From Chara braunii (taxonomy: Eukaryota > Streptophyta > Charophyceae > Charales > Characeae): a stretch of DNA of 39,594 nt. Position 1 is the stretch's first letter. Each line of letters starts with the position of its first letter. The position numbers and the translations under genes were made by a program. The stretch lies in the NCBI GenBank assembly GCA_003427395.1, contig BFEA01000374.1, positions 481,498 to 521,091 of the forward strand, read 5' to 3'. The notes below the pieces were generated by a model. The model was given only the letters and a program-made list of their open reading frames with translations, made no database searches and had not been told where the DNA came from. This document shows, one piece after another, positions 30,305 to 39,594 of the stretch.

Positions 30305-30599
30305 ATTACCTCCTAGGACGACACTTCAAAGTATATTCAGACCACGAGACACTTCGTTGACAAGGTGGGTTGGGGAGGTAAATCAGTTTGATTTTGAACT
30401 TTAAGCCAGTAAAGGGGAAGCATAATGTCTTTGCTGATGTGCTAAGTAGACGAGCTGATTTCTTCGGTGCCATTGTAACATATTTGGACGGAGGCGTTGT
30501 CAGGGAAGACACCCTGACAAGGGTATCCGCCTAGTATTTTTAAATGCCGGATGATGTCCGACTTCGGGAAATGTGGCCCGGGCCTCAAGACTTGATGAG

Positions 30600-31045
30600 A
30601 TTGGGTTATCTGCCAAAAGTTTACTCGAACCTGACTTATGGCGGAGGGGCTAACGCATTAAAGTTCGAATGTTTGCCGACGTCCAGAGCAATGGGTGATG
30701 ACTGGCGGTGTGACCGGTTGAATTCCATTTTGGCGAGGCCACGTGGATGCGGGGCCAATGGAACGCTAAATCTAAAGTTATCCTACCTAAGGTAGGGACG
30801 CGTTGTCATAGCAAACACCCTTACACTGGGTGCGTCCTCGATAAACGTAACGCACCGATGGGACAAACCCATCAGGGCGCTGATCTCAGCAACCTCACTT
30901 TTGACGAGAGTCCGAACCAAATATGATCGACTTAGAGAATGTGTGGGGCCCACATTATTGCAAGGCACAGTGAGATGACCGTTTGGTCAGTGGTAATTTC
31001 AGGCCGGCAGAGGGCGCCAGATCCGTAGGGTCCGGTTAACCCCCT
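30600..31045 (+). rRNA. SSU (18S)-like remnant, strongly diverged and internally deleted (weak)
   Basis: Several short blocks occur in the order of the eukaryotic 18S 5' domain. ggttatctgcc resembles the 5' end. ccaatggaacgctaaatct with gttat resembles the AATGGCTCATTAAATC region. gcaaacaccc...gggtg...gataaac resembles the segment after the GAGCTAATAC helix. Near 31,025 ccgtagggtccgg resembles the 3'-terminal CCGTAGGTGAACC. If this is right, most of the SSU is deleted. Each match alone is weak. The support is their order and the 5.8S and LSU matches downstream. Confidence 0.35.
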
Positions 31046-31097
31046 CCTTTCTGAAATTTTATTTTTTGTTATATTTTTCTTATATTTTTAAGGGCTA

Positions 31098-31235
31098 GCT
31101 TTACGTCGCAAACCAGTTCGCCCTCTGGTAGGATACGTAGCAAAGAGGGTAGAGACCTTACCTTGTGCACGCACGAGAACATTTGAGTTGGACGACGCAT
31201 TGAAAGGCGCGGCTTTTCGGACCCAGCCTGGGGGA
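31098..31235 (+). rRNA. 5.8S-like block, diverged
   Basis: Blocks in correct order match nuclear 5.8S rRNA as I remember it: gatacgtagcaaa for GAACGTAGCGAAA, then gagaacatttgagttgg and acgacgcattgaaaggcgc for the GTGAACCATCGAGTTTTTGAACGC region, then ggcttttcgg and cagcctggg for the 3' part. Differences are numerous, including indels. An AT-rich stretch of about 50 bases (31,045-31,095) sits where ITS1 would be. An alternative is chance similarity in a GC-rich region, but the order and the LSU block downstream argue against it. Confidence 0.5.
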
Positions 31236-31740
31236 AGGCGGGATTTTTGGCGATGCATGTGGTGTGCCCGACGGCCAGATATACCAGACAACCATAAACC
31301 TAAGTGCGAACGTTGTCGTCAGGTGAACGGGGGACTGGCCAGAAGACCAAGGCGAAGGGTCGGCTTGTGCTAATAAGCCCAATCACAGACCCAAGACTGT
31401 TTATGTGGAGGTTCGCGCCTACTTAGCTCAGCCTTGGGCCTGGTTCTATTGGTTACAAGGGACTTTCAAGCGACGTGTTTGGGGTTCGAGGTCAGCACGC
31501 GGCGAATGGAGCAAAGGAGTGTGATCGGCAGAGACTAAGGGGTCGAGGGTCTTAAGGGACTATCCCCCTTGGTTTTGTCGGACGGCCCCGGGCCTGGGTT
31601 CGACTGGCAAGACCAAGAGGGTGTCGGCGGGGCCTCGTCCTCTTCAGTTCTACTAATTTTATTCTTGACTTATTTTGATTTTGATTTTGATTTTTTCTCA
31701 TTTCTTAAAAGTCCCATCTTTGACTAAGCCAAAAAGTTGG
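31236..31740. other. ITS2 / LSU 5'-end position in the rDNA-like block; not alignable by eye
   Basis: This stretch sits between the 5.8S-like and LSU-like blocks. I could not find the usual LSU start (the ...AAGCATATCAATAAGCGGAGG... region). A (ttttga)n tract occurs near 31,670-31,695. Confidence 0.3.
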
Positions 31741-31747
31741 CTCCGGG

Positions 31748-32475
31748 ACCGACGCCGAAGAAGTACCGTGAGGAAAGGAGGAAAATAACTTCAAAAAGAA
31801 AAATTACAGAGTGCTTGAAATTGTCGAGCAAGAAGTGGATGGAGGAAAGTCGTGCATCCCCGTCTAGGCAAGGTGAAAGGCAACTGCGTTGTCACTCTCC
31901 TTGCTTGAACGCAGGGGTGCATGCCAGTATGGGCTAAGGTGACCAGCATTATAGTAGGGAGCGGTGAAAATCTCCACGGGTGGCCATCACGGCAACCGAG
32001 GACCTGAGCACACACCTCCCTTGGCGGGCCTCGGGCCTGTTCGGAGTGTTGACGGGATTCCTCTATCCTGCCCGTCTTCAAACATGGTTTGAGGATTTCA
32101 GCGTGCAAGCAAGCGGTGTGTGCTTAGCCCACGAAGTGGAAAAAGTCAGAGTGGCGAGACTGCCGCCTGCAAGTGCACCATCCACCGACACATGCCCGTT
32201 GGGGTCCGAAAGGTGGCCGATTGCGCCTAGGAAGGGCGCAGCTAGAGGGAGCCCCAGTGGAGGCTCGCATCGGCCAGACGTCCAAGTAGTTCGTCAGACC
32301 TTGGTATAGGGGTGAAAGATTATCGGGCCACCAAGTAGCTGGTTCCCTCTGTAGTAACGTACATCGGGCTGGACGACCAAATCGTTCGTCGGCCTGCGGT
32401 ATAGGGCCGAAAGTCTAATCGGATCATCTAGTAGCCAGTCTCATTCAAAGTTTCCCTCGAGATAGCTGGAGCTGT
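31748..32475 (+). rRNA. LSU (25S/28S) rRNA-derived segment, D1/D2 region, with an internal duplication
   Basis: The LSU core is recognisable: gaccgacgccgaagaagtaccgtgagg, then agagtgcttgaaattgtcg (31,808-31,826), the standard block before the D2 expansion. After a short D2-like stretch come cgtcttcaaacatgg, catgcccgttggggtccgaaagg, and gagccccagtggaggctcgc. Next are ttcgtcagaccttggtatag and gggtgaaagattatcgggcc with agtagctggttccctct. The last segment is repeated about 94 bases later (32,367-32,440: atcgttcgtcggcctgcggt, gaaagtctaatcggatcat) and leads into agtttccctcgagatagctggag. Divergence from typical LSU is far above that of functional rDNA. It is most likely an rDNA pseudogene, but a divergent transcribed unit cannot be excluded. 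Confidence 0.8.
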
Positions 32476-35090
32476 TGAGGCCGCTTCTTCATTCTGTCGG
32501 ACTGCGCGGTGACGAGCGCTTCTAAGACGGGAAATGCGAGCGCTAATGAAGGGGAGAGGGTGATAGGGACGACGGGGAGAAAGAAGATCGATGGAAGCAG
32601 TGTGAGGATAGCCGCGGGGTTGGAGACTTACCTGTAGGACGGTGGGCTGCTCTTCCAATCGAAGGAAGTAGTGAGAGGACAACAACGGGGTTGAAGAAAG
32701 AGTGGTTAGTAAGACGACGACGAGAGAGAGTAGAGGTAGAGCAGATAAAGGAAAGGAGCATGAATCTAGACGGGGGCCGGAGATACACAAAGACGAAAGA
32801 GACGGGGAAGTGACGAAGGCGGAGGAGAGAGTAGACATGGTGAAGGGGGAGAGTCATACCTTACTCGATTCTCAACGGAATGAGGCGGGGGAAGATGCTA
32901 TTTGGGGGTTTTCAGGTCGGGTGAGTTAAATGGAGGTGTTAGTTTTAGTGTTAGATGAGTAGGTAGAGAGTTAAATGAGAAAGGGCGTGCGCGGAGTAGA
33001 CGAAGGAGGAAGAGAATGAAGGGAGAAATGATGTATCCCGCCAGTTTCTTGATGAAATCGGGCGAGTGAGGAGTCTAAACGTGGGTCTTGGAGCATTCCG
33101 AAGCAAATGGCCACGCCAGTTTTTTTATTTGGGCAAAGGTTCGGTCAGGAGGGAGCTGAAGAGCTCCGCGCGGTTTTGCTTTCGTTAGCAGGTAGGTGGA
33201 AAGGTATGCCCGTTAGTGTTCTACATGACCACCACCTTCTTTGTCCCGGGTTGGTCAAGATCTCACTCGTTGTTCAGACCGTTATCTACGTGATTCTATA
33301 TTGTTGTCCTACCTTCTGATGATGGTTGGATCTGTGTCGTCTCGCTTAGAGTTCGATGCGTGGACTTGGCAGGAATCCTGACTAGGTGCATCGCAACAAA
33401 CAAGAGTGTGCAGAAGCGGAGATAGTGGAGGACAACGGGTTGAAGGAGGGCGAAAGAGTTAGTAAGAGGAACGATCAGAGGAGGAGGAGGTCTAGAGAGA
33501 AAGGAGGCAGAGACGGGGGGGTCAAAGACACATACTGGGTGGACGACTTCACCAGCACAATCGCAGTCGGGATCTCAAGTCAGACGGTGCTCGTTGTTAC
33601 GTTCGTCATCATACTCAATTCTATCGAGCCGAGGATGTTGTGCTACACTACAGGGAGGGAGAAGCATGGCAAGGATGCGATAAGGACGATGTCAAGGAGG
33701 AAAGGATATGAATGTGAGAGAGAAAGAGGGGGGAATTGAGGTGTAGTTCGTCATTGTCCGGACCGGGTCCCACATCGTAGCTATCATTTGTGATCGTATT
33801 GCTCTCCTATGGACCGCTCCATACTCCTGCAGAAGGTTTGTTCTCATTCTGCAGTTGGTGAGCAGGGGCTGTAGTGGGCAGGAAATGGTTGTGTATCTTC
33901 CCATGTTCTAGTGGAAGATTCACTCCCAATTGTCATTTGGGAAGTGGGCACGGCCGCGTGGAGATTGGTGGGCATACCTGGCCGTCATTAGCGGAAGATT
34001 CATTTTCATTTTGCACACTGTGAGTAGTGGCAAGCGTGAACGTAACTGCCCCCCATCAATTTTTTAAAGCTGCTCTCCTTCGAGTTGGGAACCGGCTTCT
34101 GCCTCGTCTGATTCACGATTATCAGGTGCAAGGAAAATGAGCGATAGCGAATTCCAGAAACCAAGCAGCATCATACACATGAAACCAGATAGTCTTGACC
34201 TCGAACCAAAAGCAGAATTGCAACTCGAGTTCCACCAAATAAGAGCACAGCAAAAGCTCACAAGTGACAATGTTGGAATAGTCTCATCATCATCAACAAT
34301 GAACCAATGTCGAATCCCTATCTGGCACTCAGCGCCCAGACTACGAATGGCAGATCCTATCTAGCCTATCTACAATGTCATTGGTGACGTCAACAGTTTC
34401 CTGAAGTACGAGCAGATATCGGCCAATGTCGTTCGCCTCAAACACCGGGTATGCCTCACTCTTCACTCACAACCTCGATACCCCACACAGATGCCACGTG
34501 CACCCAAGGACCACCATGCACCCCATCCAGCAATGCGCAGGTCAATGCAATCAGACTCGCTTTCATTCACACTTTACATGCATGCAAACAGTAGTGCAGC
34601 AACTGGCAACATGCGCCCAAACAACTCTCTGTTCGCATACACCGGATCACCCTGGATATCCCACACGCGACTCTCTGAACACTCACACACACACACACAC
34701 ACTGAAACTCAACTACAGCTATGGCGACTATGGCCGCCTTTACCCTATCGCTATGGCTACACTTCGTCTTCCTTGCCCACTTCGTCCTCGGGCTCACTGC
34801 AGACCTCCTTGCACAAGTCGCTGTGACAGCGCTTCCGCATGGCTCACACAGGAATGAATGAATGGCTGGGCGCTGCCTCTTGATTTATACTTCTGCAGCT
34901 CGTTGGTCTGCCCCTTTCCCATGCCCGAAGTGCACACAGTCCCATGCGGTACTTGCTTGACTGGACCAAACTGCCTAGGACTGGGACTGCTGCCTCAGCA
35001 CGGGCAGACTCCACCACTTGCCTCACCACTTGCCCACTTGCCTCAATCTAAACGTAGGCAACTTTGAAAGGCCACTACTGGGACCTTTCG
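32476..35090. other. No recognisable gene
   Basis: I see no domain-bearing frame on either strand. A consensus donor (cag|gtaagt) reads on the minus strand at about 32,633-32,625. A (ca)n tract lies at 34,685-34,702. Two diverged copies of a gcggaagattca/gtggaagattca word lie near 33,911 and 33,990. Confidence 0.4.
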
Positions 35091-35104
35091 GAAGGCCGTA
35101 GACT

Positions 35105-35205
35105 TGGCCTTTCGTGACTGTAGCAGCTACGACTTGACCCTTCAGTGTTGTAGCAGCTACGACCTTGACCTTTCGGGAAAACTATAGCTACGACTTCTAG
35201 ACCTG
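35105..35205. repeat. Degenerate GTAGCAGCTACGACTTGACC repeat
   Basis: Two good copies lie at about 35,120 and 35,150, with a partial third near 35,180, a period of roughly 33 bases. Each contains the palindrome GTAGCAGCTAC or a relic of it. Confidence 0.6.
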
Positions 35206-35443
35206 ACTAAGACTCCTACTCGACAGGTCTATAGATCGAACCCCTGCTACCTATAGACCCTACGACGACCTACCAACTGTTACAAATACACAGGTCGCGG
35301 GTTCAACTCTAGGGGCCGACATAGATACTGTACACATGTAAGGTGGTACTAGGGATCGAGCCCAGGGATTTGCATCTGCCACTGCAAAAGGTGAAAACCG
35401 TTTCACTCCCACTGTCCTAAATTCGAGGTCCTCCGAGAATAGG

Positions 35444-36345
35444 TTAGTCCAAGGCAGGACCTTTACCCTTCTTATCATGCTCATAGGCTCTGACTTTGTC
35501 GGGAGCTGTTTCTAGAAGTTTTGTTCTAGTAAACCAGGGGTCGTCTTCCCGTTCCTGATAAGCAAACCGGACCTTATACTGTTTCTGTGGACGACCTCTA
35601 CCTCTTATCCTAAACACATCTTCATCTACAATGTCGTCAATGTCATATCTTCCATCCATATCCGGAGGGATCATGGATCTTCTTGAAGGAAACTGTTCGC
35701 TTGTAACACACGACAACAATTTTGATGCATGGGATACAGGGTAGGTGTGGAGGTGTGCTGGGATCTCTATAGTGTAGCAAGGGCCATCCTCTCCGCCCTT
35801 GACTTCTAGAACCGGCCATGGTCCTCTATATGCAGACAGTAACTTCTGCGAGATGTTCTCCTCAGGTGCAAACTCTTTAGACTTGACCCAGACCAAGTCG
35901 CCTACCTGAAACTGCGATGGGCGACGGTGCTTATTAGCCTGTTCTATCATCCGGTGCTGGGCTTTCCTGAGGTTTTCAACAATAGTTGCTAGCTCTTTTT
36001 CGTGTTGTATCGCGAACTCCTTGGTACTGGGTGGTAGCCTGTGAATCTGATCCCGGGTAAGTCCTTCAAACGGTTTGCGGGGTCTAAAGGACTTGTGTAA
36101 CTCGTTGGGAGTGCGACAGGTAGACAAATGCACGCTATTATGGTATGCGCTGGCTACCTTGGGCAACATCTCGTCCCGATTGACTTGATCGGGTCTAATA
36201 TACATGCGCAGAACTTGCTGCAGGATCTTGTTCATCTGTTCTGTCTGACCGTGAGTCTATGGATGGCGGTCAGATGACATCAGCAACTTTGATCCATAGA
36301 CTCTCATCAGTTCCTACCAGTTCTGGCTGGTGAAGCGGGTGTCCT
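35444..36345 (-). pseudogene. Element C late integrase with C-terminal tail
   Basis: From the deletion junction the sequence reads T-R-F-T-S-Q-N-W, stop, E-L-M-R-V-Y-G-S-K-L and then H-G-Q-T-E. These match the integrase region from the second Asp onward. The open frame 36235-35444 (263 codons) continues with M-N-K-I-L-Q-Q-V-L-R, A-Y-H-N-S-V-H-L-S-T and G-D-L-V-W-V-K-S, with a GPY-like Y-R-G-P-W-P-V-L-E-V and S-H-A-S-K-L-L. It ends in a module Y-D-I-D-D-I-V-D-E...Q-Y-K-V-R-F that resembles a degenerate chromodomain. The integrase core before the second Asp is missing. Confidence 0.8.
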
Positions 36346-37480
36346 TCCTTCTTGGGGACAAACAGGACTGGTGCTCCAAAAGGAGATGAACTGGGCCTGA
36401 TCCAACCTTTCTCGAGGAGCTCGTCCAACTGCTTGTGCAACTCCTCTAACTCTCTAGGGGACATCCTGTAGACTGCTCCCTTAGGAGTTCTACTGCCAGG
36501 CTCTATCTCTATCTTGTGCTGGATGGGTCGAGGCACTACTCCTGTCGGCGACTCAGTTAGGTCTTTAAACTCTTCCAGCAGCTTGGCAATGGTTGGATCT
36601 GTGGAACTAACTTCTTCCTTAGGCTCAGTGACAGGTCTTACATATACTACAAAGACCTGATCCTGTAGCTGCTCCTTTTTCACTAGTCGGGCGAACGCGG
36701 GAGCACTGAGACAGCAATGTGCCAAGGTTTTGTCTACACCTGACACATGAAACAGGCGAGCAGTCTTAACGTCGCCGGACGGACTAGGGAGCCTACACTT
36801 ATGCTCTCTTAAGTGGAGTGTGGCCCCTGCTGCCTCTCCCCAATCCATTCCTAACACTATGTCAAAAGGGAGGTCATCCTGTACGAGGAGAGTCAGGGAA
36901 TGGAGAACTTTCTCCACCTTCCCATCTTTCTCTAGGCGAAAATACGCTTGGACTCCCTTTACATAGTCCTCAACACGCATCGTGTGGTTGTCTGCGAGGA
37001 CACAGACTATGGGGTCTGTCAACTTTTGGACTTTCAGTCCTACCCTCAACTTTTTCAGCGCTCTACGGCTAATGTAACTACGGGTAGCCCCTGAATCTAT
37101 AAGGGCCCCTGCTGTACTCCTGAAAACTTCTACATCAACTAGAATTAGTTGTCCCTTACTCTCCTTCTTCATTTTGGCCCAGGGCGGCATTCTCTCCTTC
37201 AACTCTTCTGCCACGCCTGTGAGGGAAGTGCCTAGAGAGACGCTAACACAAGCAGTCTCTGGACAGCTAGCTTGGCACTGGCCTGCAACCTCTGCCATAG
37301 GCTCATGTGGTTTGGGAGTTTCCTGTATGCGCGCGCTCGCTTCCCCACATGGCCTTGAAGTAGGGGCAATTGCGACCCCTACTGGCGGTTGCCTTTTGAC
37401 TGTTGAGCAGCCCATCGGTCCTGTCTATACTTAGGACAAAATTTAATTACATGGGCCGGGTCACCACAAAACACTCACTG
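36270..37480 (-). pseudogene. Element C zinc knuckle, protease and truncated RT
   Basis: Near 37,475-37,440 a zinc knuckle reads V-F-C-G-D-P-A-H-V-I-K-F-C, with a stop where the residue before V-F-C is expected. The frame 37415-36270 (381 codons) has the protease site A-L-I-D-S-G-A-T-R-S-Y-I-S-R-R and the second protease block I-V-L-G-M-D-W-G, both intact. It then enters RT: L-H-K-Q-L-D-E-L-L-E-K-G-W-I-R-P-S and P-V-L-F-V-P-K-K-E-G. At about 36,345 it jumps to integrase sequence in a different frame. The RT catalytic motifs, RNase H and early integrase are all absent. Confidence 0.85.
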
Positions 37481-38487
37481 ATCCAAGTCCACGCGTTCCT
37501 GCCATACGCGTTGGTCCAAGCCCAAATCTTCCCAGGGCCTGCCCTGCGGCAAGCCTGGGTGCCATCCTCCTTGAGGTGGCCTTCCACCTCGTCGCTACGG
37601 GGACCGACAAGAACCCTGACGATTTGGCGGGGGACCTTGACCCCTACCTCCCACTTGGCGGTTCCCTTGTCCGCCAACCCCCTGTGTGCCCGGTCCTCGG
37701 CCTCCCGTGGCCTGGCCCCTTTGGCCCTGGCCTCCTCCTCTACCTTGCGGCCTCCCTCCAGCCGCGACAGCCGCATACGACCTTTCCTGCCCCACGTTGC
37801 TGTCCTCCTCCTCTAACCCCCACTCGATCTCACTGTAGGGGACTTCATCTGTACCACCTTCTTCTAAAGTAAGGATCATGTGATCCTTGGCCCTGACTTG
37901 GTCAGAGATGGTACCTTATCCAAGTCCTTGTGCAAGAAAGTGGAAACTGGCATGGACTTTGACTCAAACAGGACCACCTCTCTACTCAGCACATCATATG
38001 TGATGTCGGCTTGTTGAGACTTATCAAAGAAATGCCAGGGGCTCTGGCATGGCACGATAGAATAATTGGACCAGTTGGGTCTCAGTGATCCCATGGTCTG
38101 GGACGGCTACCAAGTCGTCCATAACAGCTTTGAGTGCTCTCGCACTCCTCCACTGTCGCGAGTGGATGGTCTGTAACTTATCAGAGGCTTTGACGCCTCT
38201 CGTTGGGTCAGCAAACCTTTCTCGCAGTAGTTTGAAGAACTGAGGAAGGGGGGTGATCTTGGAATATGCCACCAGGTTGTTTTCACAACCTCTTTTGCTT
38301 CTGCTGCTGCTTCTACCTCGGCAGCCTTCTTCTTCTCCTCCATCTCCTCCTCCAACTTCTTCATTTTCGCCGCCTGCTACTCTGCGATCGACTTCAATTT
38401 CGCTTGCTTCTGGAGCTCTTTTCTCTCTTTATTCTCTCTCACTAAGGCGGCCATCTTCTCTTGTTTCCCACTACGGGTGTCAACCAT
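37440..38487 (-). pseudogene. Element C Gag, broken by a nonsense codon and frameshifts
   Basis: The start is ATG at 38487 (M-V-D-T-R-S-G-K). A Lys/Glu/Ala coiled coil follows, with an in-frame TAG near 38,378, then the capsid-like part in frame 38272-38024 (F-F-K-L-L-R-E-R-F, A-L-K-A-V-M-D-D-L, A-M-P-E-P-L). It continues in frame 38094-37876 (W-H-F-F-D-K-S-Q-Q-A-D). An RGG-type tail lies at 37879-37595 (Y-S-E-I-E-W-G-L-E-E-E-D, then many Gly-Arg-Gly). The same order of motifs occurs in element A. Confidence 0.75.
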
Positions 38488-39087
38488 GGTGATTAGTGCA
38501 CAACTGGATTAGCGGTTCCAAACCTCACCACTTAGACTCTAACCCCTGACTGACAAACCGACTGACTCAATCTAAAGACTCACAGAATCCGGACAGGGAT
38601 CCTGTCAACTAGGGTCTCTAGCCTAGACCTACTCTAAGGCTGTCACTACTAGACTTGTTGCTGATCAGGAGGCATTTAAGGAGATCCCCCGTAACTCCTT
38701 AGGAATTATTGAACGCCGCAAACAGGACGACGCGATCAGCAGGTCTCTCAACACTTAGACTGCCTATTGCGCAGCCCACAACTCAGCCTTTCGGGCCTAC
38801 CGTGCCACACCGAGCAGCCCGTTGGTCTGTACGAGTCCTTGGGAGGGTTAGGCCTCCGGGACAGTCGAGTCGTCAGACACAGTCTTTAGCCCTACTTGGT
38901 CCGCCAAGGGTTTGGTCAACAAGGCCTACCCTTCATCCACAGAGTACTATCACCTGGACATAAGAGACTCAAAAGAAGAGACAGACAGACTGGACTCAGC
39001 AAGTACCACAGGGTGTGTGCACATCCATAGGGCGAGGCATAGGTTGAAGGCTTGGCGAGATTATACCGGCTCCAGCTTGGTCAAAAT
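38488..39087. other. Leader/LTR position of element C; no clear feature
   Basis: I see no coding domain. No TGGTATCAGAGC-type primer site is visible on the minus strand, so the primer may be another tRNA or the site may be lost. Confidence 0.35.
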
Positions 39088-39205
39088 CTTGGTCAACGCC
39101 TTAGTCAACGCTTGGTCAACGCTGCAGTCAACACCCGGTCAACCCCCGGTCAACTCTAGTCAACACCCAGTCAACGCCGGTCAACCCTGGTCAATGCCTC
39201 CGGTC
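39088..39205. repeat. GTCAAC-rich degenerate array
   Basis: About ten GTCAA(C/T) words occur in roughly 120 bases with spacing of 9-14 bases. The reverse complement is GTTGAC, containing the TTGAC core of W-boxes. It resembles the tract before the TATA box at 13,680. Confidence 0.8.
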
Positions 39206-39306
39206 AACTCCCCGGCTATGGCGGCCGGCTTCACCTTCGTCGCCACCCTTCACCTTCCTTTTCTTCACCTCGCCTCTTCCCTCCTCACCCTGACTGTCTT
39301 CTTTCT

Positions 39307-39307
<1 letters not shown>

Positions 39308-39341
<34 letters not shown>
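39308..39341. repeat. Poly-T tract
   Basis: About 33 consecutive T lie in a pyrimidine-rich region. It could be the poly-A tail of a minus-strand retrogene or a simple repeat. Confidence 0.9.
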
Positions 39342-39342
<1 letters not shown>

Positions 39343-39483
39343 TTCGCCTCTCTTTCTTCCTCTCCTCGGCTATGGCTTCTCTCTCCCTTCTTAGTCTCTC
39401 CCTCTCCCTCCTTCGTCACTCCGTGGTCAAGCTTCGCGGCTATGGCCACAATCTTCTTCTTCGTGGGACTGCACAACAACTTC

Positions 39484-39513
39484 ACAGGTACGTAACAGCC
39501 AAACTTGTATCGC

Positions 39514-39548
<35 letters not shown>

Positions 39549-39594
39549 GCGGTATCTCTAGCGCAGCAGGTACGTAGTAACCCAATCTTGTATC
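39484..39594. repeat. Short duplication flanking a (TC)n tract
   Basis: caggtacgta...cttgtatc occurs at about 39,485-39,510 and again at 39,567-39,594, with a (tc)n microsatellite between them (39,517-39,545). Both copies contain a CAG|GTACGT donor-like site. Confidence 0.75.

Larger units (their letters stand above)
29735..30535 (+). pseudogene. RNase H fragment of a Ty3/gypsy element, probably the continuation of element A
   Basis: Before the inserted foldback element the frame reads V-E-F-I-S-C-I-L-P-S-K-K-V-A and then T-Y-E-R-E-L-F-A-L-R-E-A-L-N-H-W-R-H. After it, the sequence continues with L-L-G-R-H-F-K-V-Y-S-D-H-E-T-L and, after shifts, F-D-F-E-L-K-P-V-K-G-K-H-N-V-F-A-D-V-L-S-R-R. These are consecutive blocks of the Ty3 RNase H. 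Element A stops at ...N-G-Y-K-P-I and this fragment starts V-E-F-I-S, which is the natural next segment. Integrase is absent: the similarity ends at about 30,535. Confidence 0.75.
35444..38487 (-). mobile_element. Ty3/gypsy element C, internally deleted derivative related to element A
   Basis: On the minus strand the order is Gag (38487-37440), zinc knuckle, protease, RT N-terminus (to about 36,345), then directly the late integrase and its tail (to 35,444). The Gag, protease and linker motifs closely parallel element A (shared K-V-E-K-V-L-H-S-L-T-L-L-V, and D-S-G-[AS]-T-R-S-Y-I-S-R-R). I could not identify LTRs or a primer site at either side. The region 38,488-39,240 is the place to look for the 5' LTR. 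Confidence 0.75.

Noticed and set aside
30122-30316. Plus-strand frame across the hairpin region
   Set aside because: It is created by the palindromic foldback element and has no family resemblance.
32428-32857. Minus-strand Ser/Leu-rich frames ending near the LSU block
   Set aside because: No motif and low complexity; the only support is one consensus splice donor, which is not enough to call a gene.
35280-35400. tRNA gene
   Set aside because: B-box-like words are present, but I could not find a matching A box, an anticodon arm or a seven-base acceptor stem.
38912-39394. 160-codon plus-strand frame running into poly-T
   Set aside because: It passes through the GTCAAC array and a homopolymer tract; there is no recognisable domain.

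Overview
This is a repeat-dominated nuclear eukaryotic window, most likely from a green-lineage (streptophyte) genome. The evidence is chromovirus-type Ty3/gypsy retrotransposons, primer sites for initiator tRNA-Met, plant-type telomere-like CCCTAAA motifs, GT-AG introns with strong polypyrimidine tracts, and a spaced scaffold gap. The style of the Gag proteins (an M-x-x-R-S-G-like start followed by a Lys/Glu-rich coiled coil) and of the Gln-rich protein near 8 kb reminds me of the charophyte Chara braunii. That species guess comes from memory and is unverified. I see no bacterial operon, CRISPR array or phage module.

Layout. 1-5,060 (minus): a decayed LINE with a zinc-knuckle ORF1, then an APE-type endonuclease and a reverse transcriptase that runs off the left edge. 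5,100-6,870: a G-rich, GATC-rich degenerate minisatellite. 7,196-8,768 (minus): a broken Gln-rich coiled-coil protein. 8,905-9,113: a promoter-like G-box/TATA cluster and a 34-codon ORF. 9,349-10,340 (minus): terminal exons of an unrecognised spliced gene, with a decayed duplicate exon. 11.5-14.7 kb: LTR-like promoter fragments, palindromes and simple repeats. 14,784-15,291: a scaffold gap whose two flanks carry the same sequence. 15,292-20,119 (plus): element A, a Ty3/gypsy element with its primer binding site, Gag, protease and an RT in which both catalytic Asp codons I can locate are changed to Asn. 20,120 to about 29,734 (minus): element B, a longer chromovirus that appears to have inserted into the RNase H region of element A. 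The remaining RNase H part of A (or of a close relative) resumes at about 29,735-30,535. That fragment is itself split by a 457-bp foldback/MITE-like element (29,848-30,304) with perfect 21-bp terminal inverted repeats and a 3-bp target duplication.

After the retroelement nest, 30,600-32,475 resembles a strongly diverged and shortened ribosomal DNA unit in the correct order: SSU-like ends, a short AT-rich spacer, a 5.8S-like block, then an LSU D1-D2 block. The LSU part is clear, the 5.8S part is fair and the SSU part is weak. 32.5-35.1 kb holds nothing I recognise. 35,444-38,487 (minus) is element C, a relative of A. An internal deletion joins its RT N-terminus directly to the late integrase. 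The last kilobase holds a GTCAAC-rich array and homopolymer tracts.

No clearly intact host gene is present. The window reads as successive waves of retrotransposition and decay (A, then B within A, then the foldback element within the A fragment) beside an rDNA-derived block.
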